From: Rhabdophis nuchalis
Taxonomy: Eukaryota; Chordata; Lepidosauria; Squamata; Natricidae
Reading direction: 5' to 3'
DNA length: 64,000 nt
Assembly (NCBI GenBank): GCA_039707465.1
Contig: CM077644.1
Span: forward strand, 100,115,875-100,179,874
Of the stretch, positions 11,351-22,919 are shown piece by piece. Both the position numbers and the translations under genes were made by a program. Numbering within the stretch: position 1 is the stretch's first letter; the number at the start of each line of letters is the position of its first letter. The notes under the pieces were generated by a model. The model searched no databases. It had not been told where the DNA came from and worked only from the letters and a program-made list of their open reading frames with translations.

Positions 11351-12535
11351 ATAATAATAATAATAATTTTAATTTATAACCCGCTCTCTCTCCCCGAAGG
11401 GACTCGAGGCGGGGCACAGGGAATTAAAAAATACAATTAAAACCACAAACAGAATACAAAGTTAAAAAATGAATTAAACTGACCCTGCGCTAAAAACCCA
11501 TATAAAACTAAAACTATCCCTAAAAACCCCTAAAACAATTTAAAACAATTTAAATTACCCTAGGCCGGCCAAGCAGAAGAAGTGTGTTTTTAGTTTCTGC
11601 CGGAAGGAGCGAAGGTCCGTGGTTGTTCTAATTTCGGGGGGAAGGTCGTTCCAGAGGGTCGGGCCCGCCACAGAGAAGACCCTTCCCCTGGGCGTCGCCC
11701 GCTGGCATAGCCTAGTGGACAGCACCCGGAGAAGTCCCTCTCTGTGGGAGCGAATCGGCCGCAGGGATGTATGGGGCAGGATGCGATCCCGCAGATAGCT
11801 AGGTCCCGTGCCATGGAGCGCTTTGAAGATGATAACCAACACCTTGAAGCGCATCCAAAAGACGACAGGCAGCCAATGCAGCTCGCGCAGGAGTGGTGTT
11901 ACATGGGAAAACCTGGAGGTTCCCATAACTGCCCGCGCGGCTGCATTCTGGACAAGCTGAAGCCTTCGGGTGCACCTCAAGGGGAGCCCCATGTAGAGAG
12001 CATTGCAGTAGTCCAGTCGGGATGCCACGACGGCATGAGTGACTGTGCAGAGGGCACCTCAATCCAATAGGGGACGCAACTGGCGGACCAGGCGAACCTG
12101 GTAAAACGCCCACTTGATCTTCCATGGACAGCCGTGTATCAAGGAGGACGCCCAAGTTGCGTGCCCCATCCACAGGGGTTAGATGTTCATCCCCTATGGC
12201 CAGTGATGGAGTCAACTGGTTGTACCGGGATGCCGGGAACCACAGCCACTCGGTCTTGGACGGGTTGAGTCTGAGTCTGTTACTTCCCATCCAGGCCCGC
12301 ACGGCTTCCAGGCACTGGCACATCACCTCTACGGCATCGTTGGGGTGGTTTGGGGTAGATATATATAGCTGTGTATCATCAGTGTAGAGGTGGTACTCTA
12401 CCCCAAAACCACGGATGATCTCACCCAGCGGCTTCATATATGTGTTGAACAGGAGTGGCGAGAGGACCGACCCCTGAGGCACCCCACAAGTGAGGGGTCT
12501 AGAGGTCGACTTCTGCCCTCCTGCCAACACAAATG
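11351..12535 (-). mobile_element. L2-like LINE, subfamily B, 5'-truncated
   Basis: On the minus strand this runs from the middle of the reverse transcriptase domain (near 12535) through the C-terminal region to a 3' UTR ending in an ATT-type tail (11351-11367). The 3' end carries GGGAGAGAGAGCGGGTTATA, which marks subfamily B; copies at 20.9, 47.0, 56.0 and 62.0 kb share the subfamily. Only 1.2 kb of the roughly 3.9-kb element is present. Confidence 0.9.
11555..12530 (-). pseudogene. L2-like reverse transcriptase, C-terminal part, frameshifted
   Basis: Remnant of the LINE polyprotein that nicks target DNA and copies the element RNA. The first frame (12530 down to about 12090) holds GVPQGSVLSPLLFNTYMKPL and the catalytic-site region, here YTDDTQLYIS where other copies in the window read YADDTQLYIS. 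The C-terminal region (SRLDYCNALYMGLPLRC, LRELHWLPV, then a LAGLG end) lies in another frame ending at 11555. The frame changes near 12.03-12.09 kb, beside the QVGVLPGSPG stretch that replaces the expected residues. The copy lacks the endonuclease and the first part of the reverse transcriptase, and it cannot make a working protein. Assignment to the L2 group of CR1-related LINEs rests on the overall motif pattern. Confidence 0.85.
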
Positions 12536-13025
12536 TGAAAGCCTCACTTGATCAAGGCCATGGTAAGCAGAAGAATCAACATCAGTGGTTACATCTATAT
12601 CATGGAATTTGAAGGATTGTTACTTGTCAGAAGAGCAAATGATGAAAAGCATGAACTAATAAAAGAAAGAAAAATAGATATATCTCCAAACAAGGAGTAA
12701 AGCAAGGGGCATAAGAGATCCCAATGAAGGTGGTTTGATCATGTGGTGGCGGTAAAAACACACAGGGAAATTTAATTGTGAGGTATAGACAATGATATGA
12801 AATAAGATAAATTGGGTCAAGCATTAGTTGGGTAGAGTTCATGAAATCTTAAAAATCAACGAGAAAAAAGTTTAAAGAAAAATATGAAAGTATGAAATGA
12901 TGCAAATGATGGTGGGAGCAAAAATAATAGGTTGGGATAGAATGGTATGAAGAGATATGATTGATATTAGTGTAAACTAATTCTGAATCTATTTTTTGTT
13001 CCTTTTCTTTTCTCATGCCTTTAAT
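12536..13025. other. no recognised feature
   Basis: Spacer between two minus-strand L2-like LINEs; A-rich on the plus strand, with no gene. Confidence 0.5.
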
Positions 13026-14050
13026 TTCATTTATTTATTTATTTATTTATTTTATTAAATTTATACCCCGCCCTTCTCCAAACGGACCCAGGGCGGCGCA
13101 CAGGGATGTTAAAACACATATAAAACATATAAAAATTTTAAAAACTTATTCTAATAGACCCTGTGCTAAAAACCGAATTTAAAAAACCCAAATTTAAAAC
13201 TATCTAAGAGTCAGTAATGGGGGTTACGCTAGGCCGGCTAGATGGAATAGGTGTGTCTTCAGACACTTGCGGAAGAGGCGGAGGTCGGAGATGGTGCGGA
13301 GTTCAGGGGGTAGGTCGTTCCAAAGGGCAGGGCCCGCCACAGAGAAGGCTCTTCCCCTGGGTGTCGCCAGTCAGCATTGTCCAGCCGACGGCACCCTGAG
13401 GAGGCCCTCTCTGTGGGAGCGTATCGGTCTGAGGGATGTATGGGGCAGGAGGCAGTCTCGCATATAACTAGGCCCCGAGCCATGGAGCGCTTTAAAGATG
13501 GTCGTCAAAACCTTGAAGCGCACCCGAAAGACCACAGGGAGCCAGTGCAGCTCGCGCAGGATAGGTGTTATGTGGGAGTGTCTAGGCACTCCCGTAATCA
13601 CCCGCGCGGCTGCGTTCTGGACTAGCTGCAGCTTTCGGGTGCACCTCAAGGGGAGCCCCATGTAGAGAGCATTACAGTAGTCGAGTCGAGAGGTGACGAG
13701 TGCTTGAGTGACTGTGCGTAAGGCACCCCGGTCCAGTAAGGGGCGCAATTGGCGCATCAGGCGTACCTGATGGAACGCCCCCCTGGCCAAGCTGCCACAT
13801 GATCTTCCATAGACAGCCGGGAATCCAGGAGGACACCCAAATTGCGCACCCTCTCCACGGGGGCCGGTGTTTCGCCCCCAATGGCCAGAGTTGGAATAAT
13901 CTGGCTGAACCGGGGCGCCGGAAGCCACAGCCACTCAGTCTTGGACGGGTTGAGCTTGAGTTTGTTACCACCCATCCAGATCCGTACGGCCTCCAAACAC
14001 CGGGACATAACCTCGACGGCATCATTGGGGTGGTCTGGGGTGGATATGTA
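13026..14050 (-). mobile_element. L2-like LINE, subfamily A, 5'-truncated
   Basis: Minus-strand copy with a TTTA-type tail (13026-13052) and a 3' end reading GAGAAGGGCGGGGTATAAAT on the minus strand, which matches the copy at 30.4-32.9 kb and differs from subfamily B. It stops at about 14050, within the sequence encoding the YIS motif after the YADD box, so it is strongly 5'-truncated. Confidence 0.9.
13223..14050 (-). pseudogene. L2-like reverse transcriptase C-terminal fragment, frameshifted
   Basis: Contains the end of the reverse transcriptase domain and the C-terminal region. One frame (14008 down to 13757) carries LKLNPSKTEWLWLPAPRFSQ and then runs out of register near 13.79 kb, where a base is missing relative to the 30.4-kb copy. 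The rest (SRLDYCNALYMGLPLRCTRK, LRELHWLPV) continues in another frame down to about 13371, after which a further shift separates the last segment, ending at 13223. The YADD catalytic box is not included. It is a dead fragment of the same family as the intact frame at 30418-32661. Confidence 0.85.
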
Positions 14051-15330
14051 TTTATCATTTTTATGTCTTCCTTTTATGCACTTTGTACTGTGTACATTTG
14101 CTTACTTCACAATGGAAAAGAGAATAATGTGATGTGTACGTATGTATGTAATATAATACTAGAAAAATAGGTAATTGTTTAGAATCGACAAGACTTTGAA
14201 TAAGTCCCAGGCAAATCTCACTGTAAGATTTTTTTTCCAATTAAGGTACCGTGTGAGTGTGTATTGTACATTTCTTCCAGCATCAATGGGGAAACTTCAA
14301 CTGTACAAGTTTGAAGTACTTCATTAGAGAAATGCAGAACACCCCAAGCATATTATATTTGTATATCATCAGAAATAAACCAATACATTTCAGCTGAGGA
14401 AATAATTAGGCCTCCAAATTCAATACACAAATGAACAAATGAACCAGTAGTAATGAATGTAGCCATAAGGAATAATAGTTACACTTATTCATTTATTTTA
14501 AACTTACTTTTCCTTGCATCTTATGATCCAGTGGTGAAACTTAACTATCATTCCCACAGTGCATTGAAGTCCGTGTTTATCTTCCCTATCAATGTTCTCT
14601 CTGTATAAAGAATAGCATTCACAAAGCAGAAAGGATTTTTTTGTTGTTGACATGCTGGCTCCTGCCTTTCCATTCAGTTTGCCTTCTGCATAAAAATGAC
14701 GGTAGCCTCTGTCTCCATAATATTCTTTGAGAATGTTCTTCCCCCTTAGGGACACAAGAATGGGCTTGAATATATATTTAAAGCAACTCAAACTTCGTTG
14801 GTTTGAAATTTACTCAAGATAAATGACAGATAAGAAAGAAACCCGAGTTCAGGAGGAGGAAATGGAAGTGGAGGTGAAGAAAGTATTAAATAGAAAAGGC
14901 CATGATTTTGAGAGAAAATCAGAGTAATAAGGAAAATAGAACATTAACATAAAACATAGCTACCATCAGAGAAAATGAATCTCTGGATATTTAGCTCATA
15001 GTGTCTACATTTCTTGTTTAGCAAGATCACAAAGGCTTTCTTTTGGTACCCAGCAAAAGTTTTAATTCAAGAGACATGAATTGAGATATTTTACTCCTTG
15101 GATATATACTCTATAATGAGAGGTTGCTTCTAAATCGTTACATTCTCCCATTTCACATAAAGCAGGAACATTTTGTTCCAGCCACTGAATAATGGAAAGA
15201 CATCAGATACAGAAGCATTATTTTTCATTTAGCTCACTTGAATGAGGTGATTGTTCCTAATATAATTGCAAATGCTAGAGCTGGCGGGTCAAAATATTTT
15301 TGATAAATGGAAATGGAGACCAGAATGGGA
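14051..15330. other. no recognised feature
   Basis: AT-rich, unique-looking DNA. A 95-codon minus-strand frame (14504-14791) has no recognisable domain. Confidence 0.45.
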
Positions 15331-15339
15331 CACCTCCTT

Positions 15340-16240
15340 ATTTTTTTGACATAGCAATGGCAGATTCCTTGGCTATTATACCTGTTCTTCCTTTAATAGA
15401 TCTAAGTGCAGCATATGATGCTGCCAAACCATAGAATACTGTTAAACAATCTTATTGGAGACAATAGGGTTATTGGCACTATCCTACAGAATCAGAGACT
15501 TTTCAGGACACCAAATGGTAAGAATAGTAGATGGAGATATCAGAAGAATGGACTGCCACAAAGACATGTATTATCTCTGATGCTATATAACATATATATG
15601 AATGTTCAACCAATCCCTGACAACATATGATTATTTTTTTGTGCTGATGATATAGTAGTGGCCACACAAAGTTCAAGTTTTGATGAGGTAGCTAGAAGAC
15701 TTACTGTACCAACTTGAAAAATTAGGATGGTATTATACCATCAATCATTTGAGGCCTAACCCAAGCAAGACCCAAAGTGTGTGCTTTTCATCTTCAAAAC
15801 CAAGATGCAGGGGTGAGTTGACTGTTACATGGCAAGGGAATCGAATACATTATTGCCCTACCCCAAAATATCTCAGTGTGACACTTGATAGGATGCTTTA
15901 ATTTAAACAAGGCTGCCTGAACACGAAGGCTAAAGTCTGTGTGAGGAATAATATTATCACGAAATTGACAAATTATACTATTCATGGGGAGCCCAGACAT
16001 CCATGTTACAAATATTGATTTTGGCCCTGACTATTTTTGCAGCCGAGTATGTGTGCATCCACAGATGTGAAATAAGCATTGCTCTCAATGAAATAGTACA
16101 CATAGTGACAGGAAGTTTTAAACCTACACCAACTGAGAAAATGTATCCTCTTTCTGGTATTGCTCCAGCTAGGATTAGGAGAGAAGTAGCAGCAGATGCC
16201 AAAGAACCACACAAGGGAATGATCCCGACATTTTTAAAAT
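15340..16240 (+). pseudogene. decayed LINE reverse transcriptase of another clade (Jockey/I-like)
   Basis: Broken reading frames still show a reverse transcriptase: LIDLSAAYD near 15394, GLPQRHVLSLMLYNIYMN near 15553-15603, then CADDIVVATQ around 15640-15665. After the catalytic box come LRPNPSKTQSVCF near 15751-15786, PKYLSVTLDR near 15866-15893, and AAEYVCIHRCEISIALNE near 16039-16092 followed by KPTPTEKMYPLSGIAPARIR. The last two segments resemble the C-terminal region of Jockey- or I-group LINEs, unlike the L2-like copies. Several stops and frame changes show an old, dead copy. The exact clade needs a tree. Confidence 0.6.
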
Positions 16241-16584
16241 AGATACGTGCCCCAAACTCATCAATTTAGATCTAGGAAGAGTTTTAGGGCAAGAACAAAT
16301 ATTCTTGAAAGCACGCAGGAGAAAAACCAAATTAGAAGATGCAGAGAACTAATGGAACAATTCCAGAAGAGAACATGGCTGAGGAATCTGATCTCCCCTT
16401 TGTTACTTGGAGGACACTGAATAGGTTGAGAGTAAGAGTACCTAAATGTAAGACCAATTTACTCAAATGGTGGTTGCTGGTGGATAACAACACACATGTG
16501 AAGAGATGCAGAGTCTAGTCCATTTGTTGATTTGTCAATTACTACCATAGAATTGCACTGAAAGTGACTTGTTTCTGGCCACTT

Positions 16585-16890
16585 AACCTCTTCCGCCAAC
16601 ATCTAAAGACACACTTCTTTCATCTAGCTGGCCTGGCCTAACTTCCGAGACTATTTTATCGACTGATTTTAAATTAAACTAAAGTTTTAACAAATGGGTT
16701 TTAAATTGATTTTAGCACAGGGTATTGTTTAATTTAATAAGATTTTATTGATTATTTATGACGTATTTATTCTTTTTGTATATGTTTATATTTGTGTTCT
16801 TAATTTCCTGTGCACCGCCCCGAGTCCCTTTTTGGTGAGAGTGGCACGGTATAAAAGTCTAATAAAATAATAAAAAATAAAAATAATTTT
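16585..16890 (+). mobile_element. L2-like LINE 3' end
   Basis: The last codons (LFRQHLKTHFFHLAGLA then stop, about 16587-16640) are followed by a 3' UTR with CCTGTGCACCGCCCCGAGTC and a TAATAAAATAATAAAAAATA tail. Close to both subfamilies but distinct from each, so probably an older copy. It follows the decayed LINE directly. Confidence 0.75.
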
Positions 16891-17587
16891 TTTTGGCAGT
16901 TTAAGGTTTGATTGTTCTCCCTTCTGTCCCAAAAGATAGAAAGATGCAGTGATGTAATTCCAATAAACTCTCAATTCCTGGACAGATTGATAAGAAAGAC
17001 TCTAACCTGTAGGTAAAATAAAAGTTGGCTGCTTTTATTCTAAGATAAGAAAGCTTCTTAACTGGCAAAGTCAATACGGATTGCAAAATAGTAAGATAAA
17101 GAAAATGATTAAAAAATAAAAAGTAACCTGGGTGACCTCACAGTTGAAAATAAGAGTAGGCAAATGGATAATTTTCTCCATTGAGTTTAAGTTCAGAAAT
17201 GATAGTTCTTTTTCATTTGATGCTCACAGAAACGAATTTGATTAAAAGCAAGAGAATGGCCAAGGTTATCCAGTCAGCATATCTGAATTTCCACAGCTCT
17301 CTTCTGAATTAGTTGTCCCTGCACCTCTATAATTTTTTTAAATAGTTTAGTTATTTAGAAATATCTGAATCCCTCATTTATGCACAATTGTTGGGATAAG
17401 TAATGAGTATCATGACACATGGTTAATAAGCAAGATTGGTGAAAGAAGAGGAAGCAAAAACGTCAATTTTAGAAAGTAGCCAAATTATGGCTTTGATGAA
17501 CACAGAAACCAGCAAAAAGCCTATTGCATGAAGAACAGGGACATTCTTATTTTAGATTTCTCTTCCCTGAATTAGTCAGTAAAAATA
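16891..17587. other. no recognised feature
   Basis: AT-rich sequence; minus-strand open frames here are short and domain-free. Confidence 0.45.
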
Positions 17588-17995
17588 TGTTGTTAGTTGC
17601 AAAGTTGTGTCCGACCCATCGTGACCCCATGGACAACGTTCCTCCAGGCCTTCCTGGCCTCTACCATCAACTAGAGTCTATTTAAGTTCCTACCTACTGT
17701 TGCAGTGACTCCATCCAGCCACCTCATTCTCTGTCTTCCCATTCTTCTTTTGCCCTCAATCTTTCCCAGCATTAGGCTCTTCTCCAGTGAGTCCATCCTT
17801 CTCATTTGGTGGCCAAAGTATTTGAGTTTCATCTTCAGGATCTAGCCTTCTAAATACTGTCAGGTTTGATCTCCTCTAGGACTGACTGGTTTGATTGCCT
17901 TGTAGTCCAAGGGACTCACAGGAGTCTTCTCCAGCACCACAGTTCAAAAGGCTCAATTCTTTGGTACTCAACCTTTCTTATGATATATATACTGG
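17588..17995 (-). mobile_element. BovB (RTE-clade) LINE 3' end
   Basis: Read on the minus strand it contains TTGAACTGTGGTGCTGGAGA, CCCTTGGACTACAAGGCAAT, GGGAAAGATTGAGGGCAAAA and ends with CATGGGGTCACGATGGG and GTCGGACACAACT. These are the last coding part and the 3' end of BovB, the LINE that drives Sauria SINEs in squamates and is also abundant in ruminants. The copy is truncated at its 5' end and has stops, so it is inactive. Confidence 0.85.
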
Positions 17996-18023
17996 AGAAA
18001 TGCAAATAGCTGCCTTTCATTTA

Positions 18024-18408
18024 CAGTCAGCCCTCAACTTAGGGGCTATTAAGCCCAATTGAGCCCAAAATTTTTGTTACTAAGTGATACAGTTAATTGA
18101 GTTTTTACGACCTTTCCTGCCACAGTTGTTAAGTGAATCACTGCAGTTGTTAAGTTAGTGAGACAGTTGTTAGGTGCATCTGACTTTCTCATTGACTTTG
18201 CTTGTCAGAAGGTCGCAAAAGAGGATTACGTGATCCTATTACATTGCAAATGGTCATAAATATGAGCCAATGTTCAAATTCTAATCATGTGACCATGAGG
18301 ATGTTGCGACAGTCATAAGTGTGAAAAATGGTCATGTCACTTTTTTTCCAGTGCCATTGTAATTTTGAATGGCCACTAATGGAAGGGTTGTAAGCTGAGA
18401 AGCACCTG
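18024..18408. mobile_element. Tigger/pogo-like MITE, copy 1
   Basis: Left end CAGTCAGCCCTCAACTTAGG is preceded by TA; right end ...GTAAGCTGAGAAGCACCTG is its imperfect inverse, followed by TG where TA would be expected. The interior repeats TTGTTAAGTGAATCACTGC-like phrases. Tigger/pogo elements have CAG ends and a TA duplication. Same family as 19067-19496. Confidence 0.65.
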
Positions 18409-19066
18409 TGCTTTGTCTTGCTAGCTTCAAATATTTCAATCCAATGACATCATTGGATTGGTCTGATGTAAGTGTAGATGTAGACATAGGTACTCCTATA
18501 TATACATAAGAAAGGAGGGAGAAAGATCTACCTCTATCTACCTCATATATACGGTGTGTTCTTTTATGTGCACATGCAGTTTTTTTCTGCAGTAAATAAA
18601 AAAATGAATGGATTCATTTGGACCAGGTATTTATTATAACTTACATGGCTGTTGATATTATAACACAGAGTTGTTTGACAGGGAACCTACAAATATGTAG
18701 AATGAAAAGAAACAAGACCAAGTATAAAGTGATGCAAATTAGCAGAATTTTCATAATTGCCTTAGGTCTCAGCATGCACTATTGTGTTGAATAGAAAAGG
18801 CAACAGAGAAAATGTCTGGTTGTGAGGGAAGTATAATTATAACTACATAAATAGTAATTTTGACTGAAATGACAGAAAGCAAAGGAAATGTTTGTTCTTT
18901 GATTTGCATAAAGATCTAGCAGTTCTAATCTCTCGGCGCAGGAGAAGATCAGTTTTGGAAACAGGAGGGAAAAGCATATGTTATGTAAGCTACAAGGGAC
19001 TTTCCAAACAATGATTTAATTCTAGATCAAGGCATAATATAAAAATATATATGAAACATGGGGTTA

Positions 19067-19496
19067 CAGTAGTTCTTGACTTACCATTTAACTTGTCATT
19101 TAACTACCAGTTAAAGTTACAACAGCGCCAGAAAAATGGTAACCTATATAAAAAAATTTAACCTATAAAAATTATAACATATCCTCAAGATTATGACCAT
19201 CACACCACCCCTATGGTTACATGATATTAAATTGAGTATTTTGTAACTGGCTTGTATTTACAACAGATCACAATTTGCAATCTTCCAGGCTGGCTTTCAA
19301 CAAGCAAAGTCACCTGCGGAAGTTGGATTCACTTAACAACCACATGATTCACTTAATGAAGATGTGATTTGCTTAACTGCTATGGTAAAAATGGTTCTAA
19401 AATCGGGCCTGATTCAGTGATGACTCACTTAATGACCATAATACTTAGCAATCAAAACTGTGGTTCCAATTGTGGTTGTAATTTGAGGACTACCTG
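19067..19496. mobile_element. Tigger/pogo-like MITE, copy 2
   Basis: Left end CAGTAGTTCTTGACTTACC and right end TTTGAGGACTACCTG are inverted copies, each flanked by TA (19065-19066 and 19497-19498). It carries the ATTCACTTAACAACCAC-type interior of copy 1. No transposase frame is present. Confidence 0.75.
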
Positions 19497-19498
19497 TA

Positions 19499-19965
19499 TA
19501 CAAGATGGCAGAAATCAACTGCCATCATTTTTATGGTTATTTTTTTCCCTTAAGTAGTCTTCCAAAACCACTTTATTTACATTGTCAAATGCAAGATATT
19601 ATGATCCCATTAGGAGCTAAAATATATAACATAATATGGGTCTTGTTGACCTGCCCTCCCTAAAGCCAGTTTGTTTGTCAGTTAAAAGTTTATTCTATTC
19701 TAGCCAGTCCAGAAACTTATAGGTAAGAAAAAGTACAAATAATTCACAGGTTATACTTAGACAACTTCCTGCACAATTGTTACAAGGGTCCATGGTGTTG
19801 TTTTCCTTGTAAGTGGAGCATTTATAGAAAGATTCCAGTCTCCAAACATTGGGAATATGTTATTAATATATGTGAATAGACAGGCCAAAGGATCAGAATG
19901 TTTGGATAAGTGTATTAAAATGGCAAGGGGTTTTGCTGTTTCTTTGATTTGTTTCATTTCATTCA
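19499..19965. other. no recognised feature
   Basis: AT-rich spacer without a supported gene. Confidence 0.45.
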
Positions 19966-19967
19966 AG

Positions 19968-20046
19968 TAAGGTAAGGTAAGCTAAGGTAAAGTAAGGTAA
20001 AGTAAGGTAAAGTAAGGTAAAGTAAGGTAAAGTAAGGTAAGGTAGA
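19968..20046. repeat. AAGGTAAAGT minisatellite
   Basis: A 10-bp unit GTAAGGTAAA repeats about five times, flanked by shorter GTAAG units. It resembles the ACCTTT-type tail of Sauria SINEs, but no SINE body is attached. Confidence 0.9.
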
Positions 20047-20641
20047 AGAAACTTCATAGCTGTTCCAGTTGACACCTAATTTTAGAATGTGTGAATTGAT
20101 GTACTTTTATTTAAGAGAGGCCTCATGTTTTGTTCAATGAACAAAAGTGTTCAAGAAACACCTCAGTTTTAAAGCACCGAGTGTTTCTAAGCATTACTGA
20201 GTTACTGGGGAGGAAAAAAACTGAATTCTTTTTCTACCACTTGTAGAGGGAAACCAATTAATATGAACAAGGTCAAAAGGCTGGAATAAAGTACAGTTAT
20301 TGGTTTAAGGAAAAAAGAGGACAGAGTTTCTGGAAGCTTTTGCCCACATTAATGCCATTGTTAAGGAGATAACTAATTGTTTACATTGATATGTGAGGTG
20401 AGAGTCCTGTTTATTGTCTGGGCTTGAAGGAGCATAATATTTGCAATTTCTTAACAGCTGAAGGGATATTCAGCATAGAAGTTCCTTAAGAGTAATTTGC
20501 TTTCTTGAAATTCAAGAAAAAGCATTGGTTGCTCAGTGACTAGAATGCAGGATTGCAGGCTAATTCAGCTCACTGCCAGGAGTGCAATCCTCACTGGCTC
20601 AAGGTTTATGGAGATTCTCAATTGTCCAGGTTATGGTTGTC

Positions 20642-20820
20642 CCAAAGGTGTTTTTTTTTTCAAGAGGCAACTGGACTTTCCGGTTTTTCTCTGAAGACGT
20701 TTCACTTCTCATCCAAGCAGCTTCTTCAGCTCTGGCTGGATGGTGGGACTGGATAAGAAGCGAAAGGTGTTCAAAGAAAACCCAGAAAGTCCAGTTGCCT
20801 CTTGAAGAAAGCACCTTTGG
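20642..20820. repeat. foldback repeat, possibly Penelope-like tail copies
   Basis: Left arm (20642-20714) and right arm (20751-20820) are inverted, imperfect copies of about 70 bp around a loop of some 36 bp. Both hold CAGTTGCCTC, the CTTTCCGG/CAGAAAG segment and a GAAGCGAAAG or GAAACGTC-like motif. The pattern is a frequent vertebrate repeat that I associate with Penelope-like tails; the class is uncertain. Confidence 0.6.
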
Positions 20821-20877
20821 CTCACTGACTCAGCCTTCCATCCTTTTCAGGTCAGTAAAATGAGGACCCAGATTGTT

Positions 20878-21200
20878 GGTTGGCTGCCTGTCGTCTTTCG
20901 GGTGCGCTTCAAGGTGTTGGTCATCATCTTTAAAGCGCTCCATGGCATGGGACCTAGCTATCTGCGGGATCGCATCCTGCCCCATACATCCCTGCGGCCG
21001 ATTCGCTCCCACAGAGAGGGACTTCTCTGGGCGCCGTCCACTAGGTTATGCCAGCGGGTGACACCCAGGGGAAGGGCCTTCTCTGTGGCGAGCCCGACCC
21101 TCTGGAACGACCTTCCCCCCGAAATTAGAACAACCACGGACCTCCGTTCCTTCTGTCAAAAATTAAAACATACTTCTTCTGCTTGGCCGGCCTAGGGTAA
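20878..21200 (+). pseudogene. L2-like LINE polyprotein C-terminus
   Basis: About 105 codons remain of the C-terminal region that follows the reverse transcriptase in L2-like LINEs: WLPVVFRVRFKVLVIIFKAL, then SYLRDRILPHTSLRPIRSH and LWNDLPPEIRTTTDLRSF. No catalytic motif is included. The last codons are altered near 21160-21195, where the family reads FFxLAGLG but this copy reads SSAWPA, a frame change just before the stop. 5' truncation has removed everything upstream, so the segment has no function; it is useful for dating relative to the 56-kb and 62-kb copies. Confidence 0.85.
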
Positions 21201-21383
21201 TTAAACTGTTTTTAGGGGTTTTTAGGGCTTAGTTTTAGCTTTTATATGGGATTTTAGCGCAGGGTGAGTTTAATTCGTTTTAACTTGTATTCTGTATTCT
21301 GTTTGTGGTTTTTATTAGTATTTTAATTCCCTGTGCCCTGCCTCGAGTCGCTTCGGGGAGAGAGAGCGGGTTATAAATTAAAA

Positions 21384-21445
<62 letters not shown>
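20878..21445 (+). mobile_element. L2-like LINE, subfamily B, 3' end with long (TTA)n tail
   Basis: Starts inside the C-terminal coding region (WLPVVFRVRFKVL) and runs through the 3' UTR with GAGAGAGAGCGGGTTATAAA to a TTA array of about 65 bp (21381-21445). Confidence 0.9.
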
Positions 21446-21864
21446 GTTGGGGCAATATGCATACCTCTGTAAACAGCTTAGTGAGGGCTGGTAAAGCATT
21501 ATGAAATTATATATGTCTAAGTGCTATTTCTATGCTTCTATCTGTCGGAAGGATATCAACTATCTTCTTAAGGTCATCCATTTTTACATGAATAGTTGTT
21601 GGTTGCTCAAAAGAGGCTTTTGCAATGTGAGCAGATAAATGACAATATTCAGCCAAAGAATCAAAGGCAGGTTTTATAGTTAGGGTGATATTTAATTCCC
21701 CAGAGGGAAAATTATTAAAAGCATAGGTGCAAGCATTATCATCAGGATGAATAGAAGCAATATTTCGCTAGAGGCAATATTTCCCTAGAGTCATCCATCC
21801 ATTGGAATCTATCTTCTTCACTGGGAGAGGAGAATTTTGGCATGGGATTGCTGGAATATCGCTT

Positions 21865-21975
21865 TGAATCTATTTATTGTTGTTTTAATTGCCTGTGCAC
21901 CGCCCAGAGTCCATCTCGACGGAGATTGGTGCGGTCTACAAATCGAATAAAATTGAAATTGAATTGAAATTGAAT
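21865..21975 (+). mobile_element. L2/CR1-type LINE 3' end fragment
   Basis: Short tail with GCCTGTGCACCGCCCAGAG, GATTGGTGCGGTCTACAAAT and an ATTGAA-type repeat. Related to, but older than, the L2-like tails. Confidence 0.6.
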
Positions 21976-22319
21976 CTCTTCACAGAATTCCAGCAGCTTA
22001 GATTCTCAGTAGAAGCATTTGCAATTGGTTTGCTCCATTTTTGCTCTTTAAAAAAAAAAAAGTCCAGTGCTGGTTCTGGCTTTTAAATTGCAGGTTGGAA
22101 ATTAAAGTTCATAAAATGAACAATGTATTAAGATAAGCTAAAGGAAAATAAAATGTGATATTAAAGAGAGAAAACATTAACAAAAGCAGATACATCAAAA
22201 GCGTTACAGAGCGTGGTTAAAAGAACTGCTAGTCAAACACCATAAAAAACAAAACCAACCCTGACATAGTGGAAGAATAATTTAGAAAGGCATAGAAAGA
22301 TAAATAGTATCAAGTAAAG

Positions 22320-22454
22320 CAGAGGTTCCCAAACTTGGCAACTTTAAGACTTGTGGATTTCAACTCCCAGAATTCTCCAGCCAGCTATGCTGGCTGGAGA
22401 ATTCTGGGAGTTGAAGTCCACAAGTCTTAAAGTTGCTAAGTTTGGGAACCCCTG
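22320..22454. mobile_element. palindromic hAT MITE, copy 1
   Basis: A 135-bp element that is almost one perfect palindrome: left end CAGAGGTTCCCAAACTTGG, right end CTAAGTTTGGGAACCCCTG, centre GCCAGCTATGCTGGC. It is flanked by a perfect 8-bp duplication AAGTAAAG (22312-22319 and 22455-22462), the hAT hallmark. Copies with the same core are at 37607 and 42552. Confidence 0.9.
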
Positions 22455-22919
22455 AAGTAAAGTTAATTTATCTGTTTGCTTTTTCTCCTCTCATACTTTT
22501 AATTTCTTAGGCTTGTCATTTTTATTTACTTGCTTGTGTTCTGCATAATGCATATTTAGATATATACATATGAATCTCTGGTTTTCTAGACCTTGCTAAG
22601 CTATAGAGTCCATAATAAACTTTACTATTAAAAAAAAGTAAAATAGCCCCTATGTATTTGGGTACATCTCCCCCCAATATTAAGAAATAATTCTTTAAAA
22701 ACTTTATTTGACCCAAAGACTACCATACAAAACAGACAACAGAATGATCCACGTCTTATGAGATTGGCACATCCTTCATGATCTAGTTGGTATTAAATCA
22801 TATCATAGTGTTGAGAAACTGTCTACAGATACGTAATCTTTATCAAAATTAGCCACTATCTGGGCTGTCTTCATTCTTTGCATTTCTTCTAGAAAAAGGT
22901 TGCCATATGCAAGTTTCTA

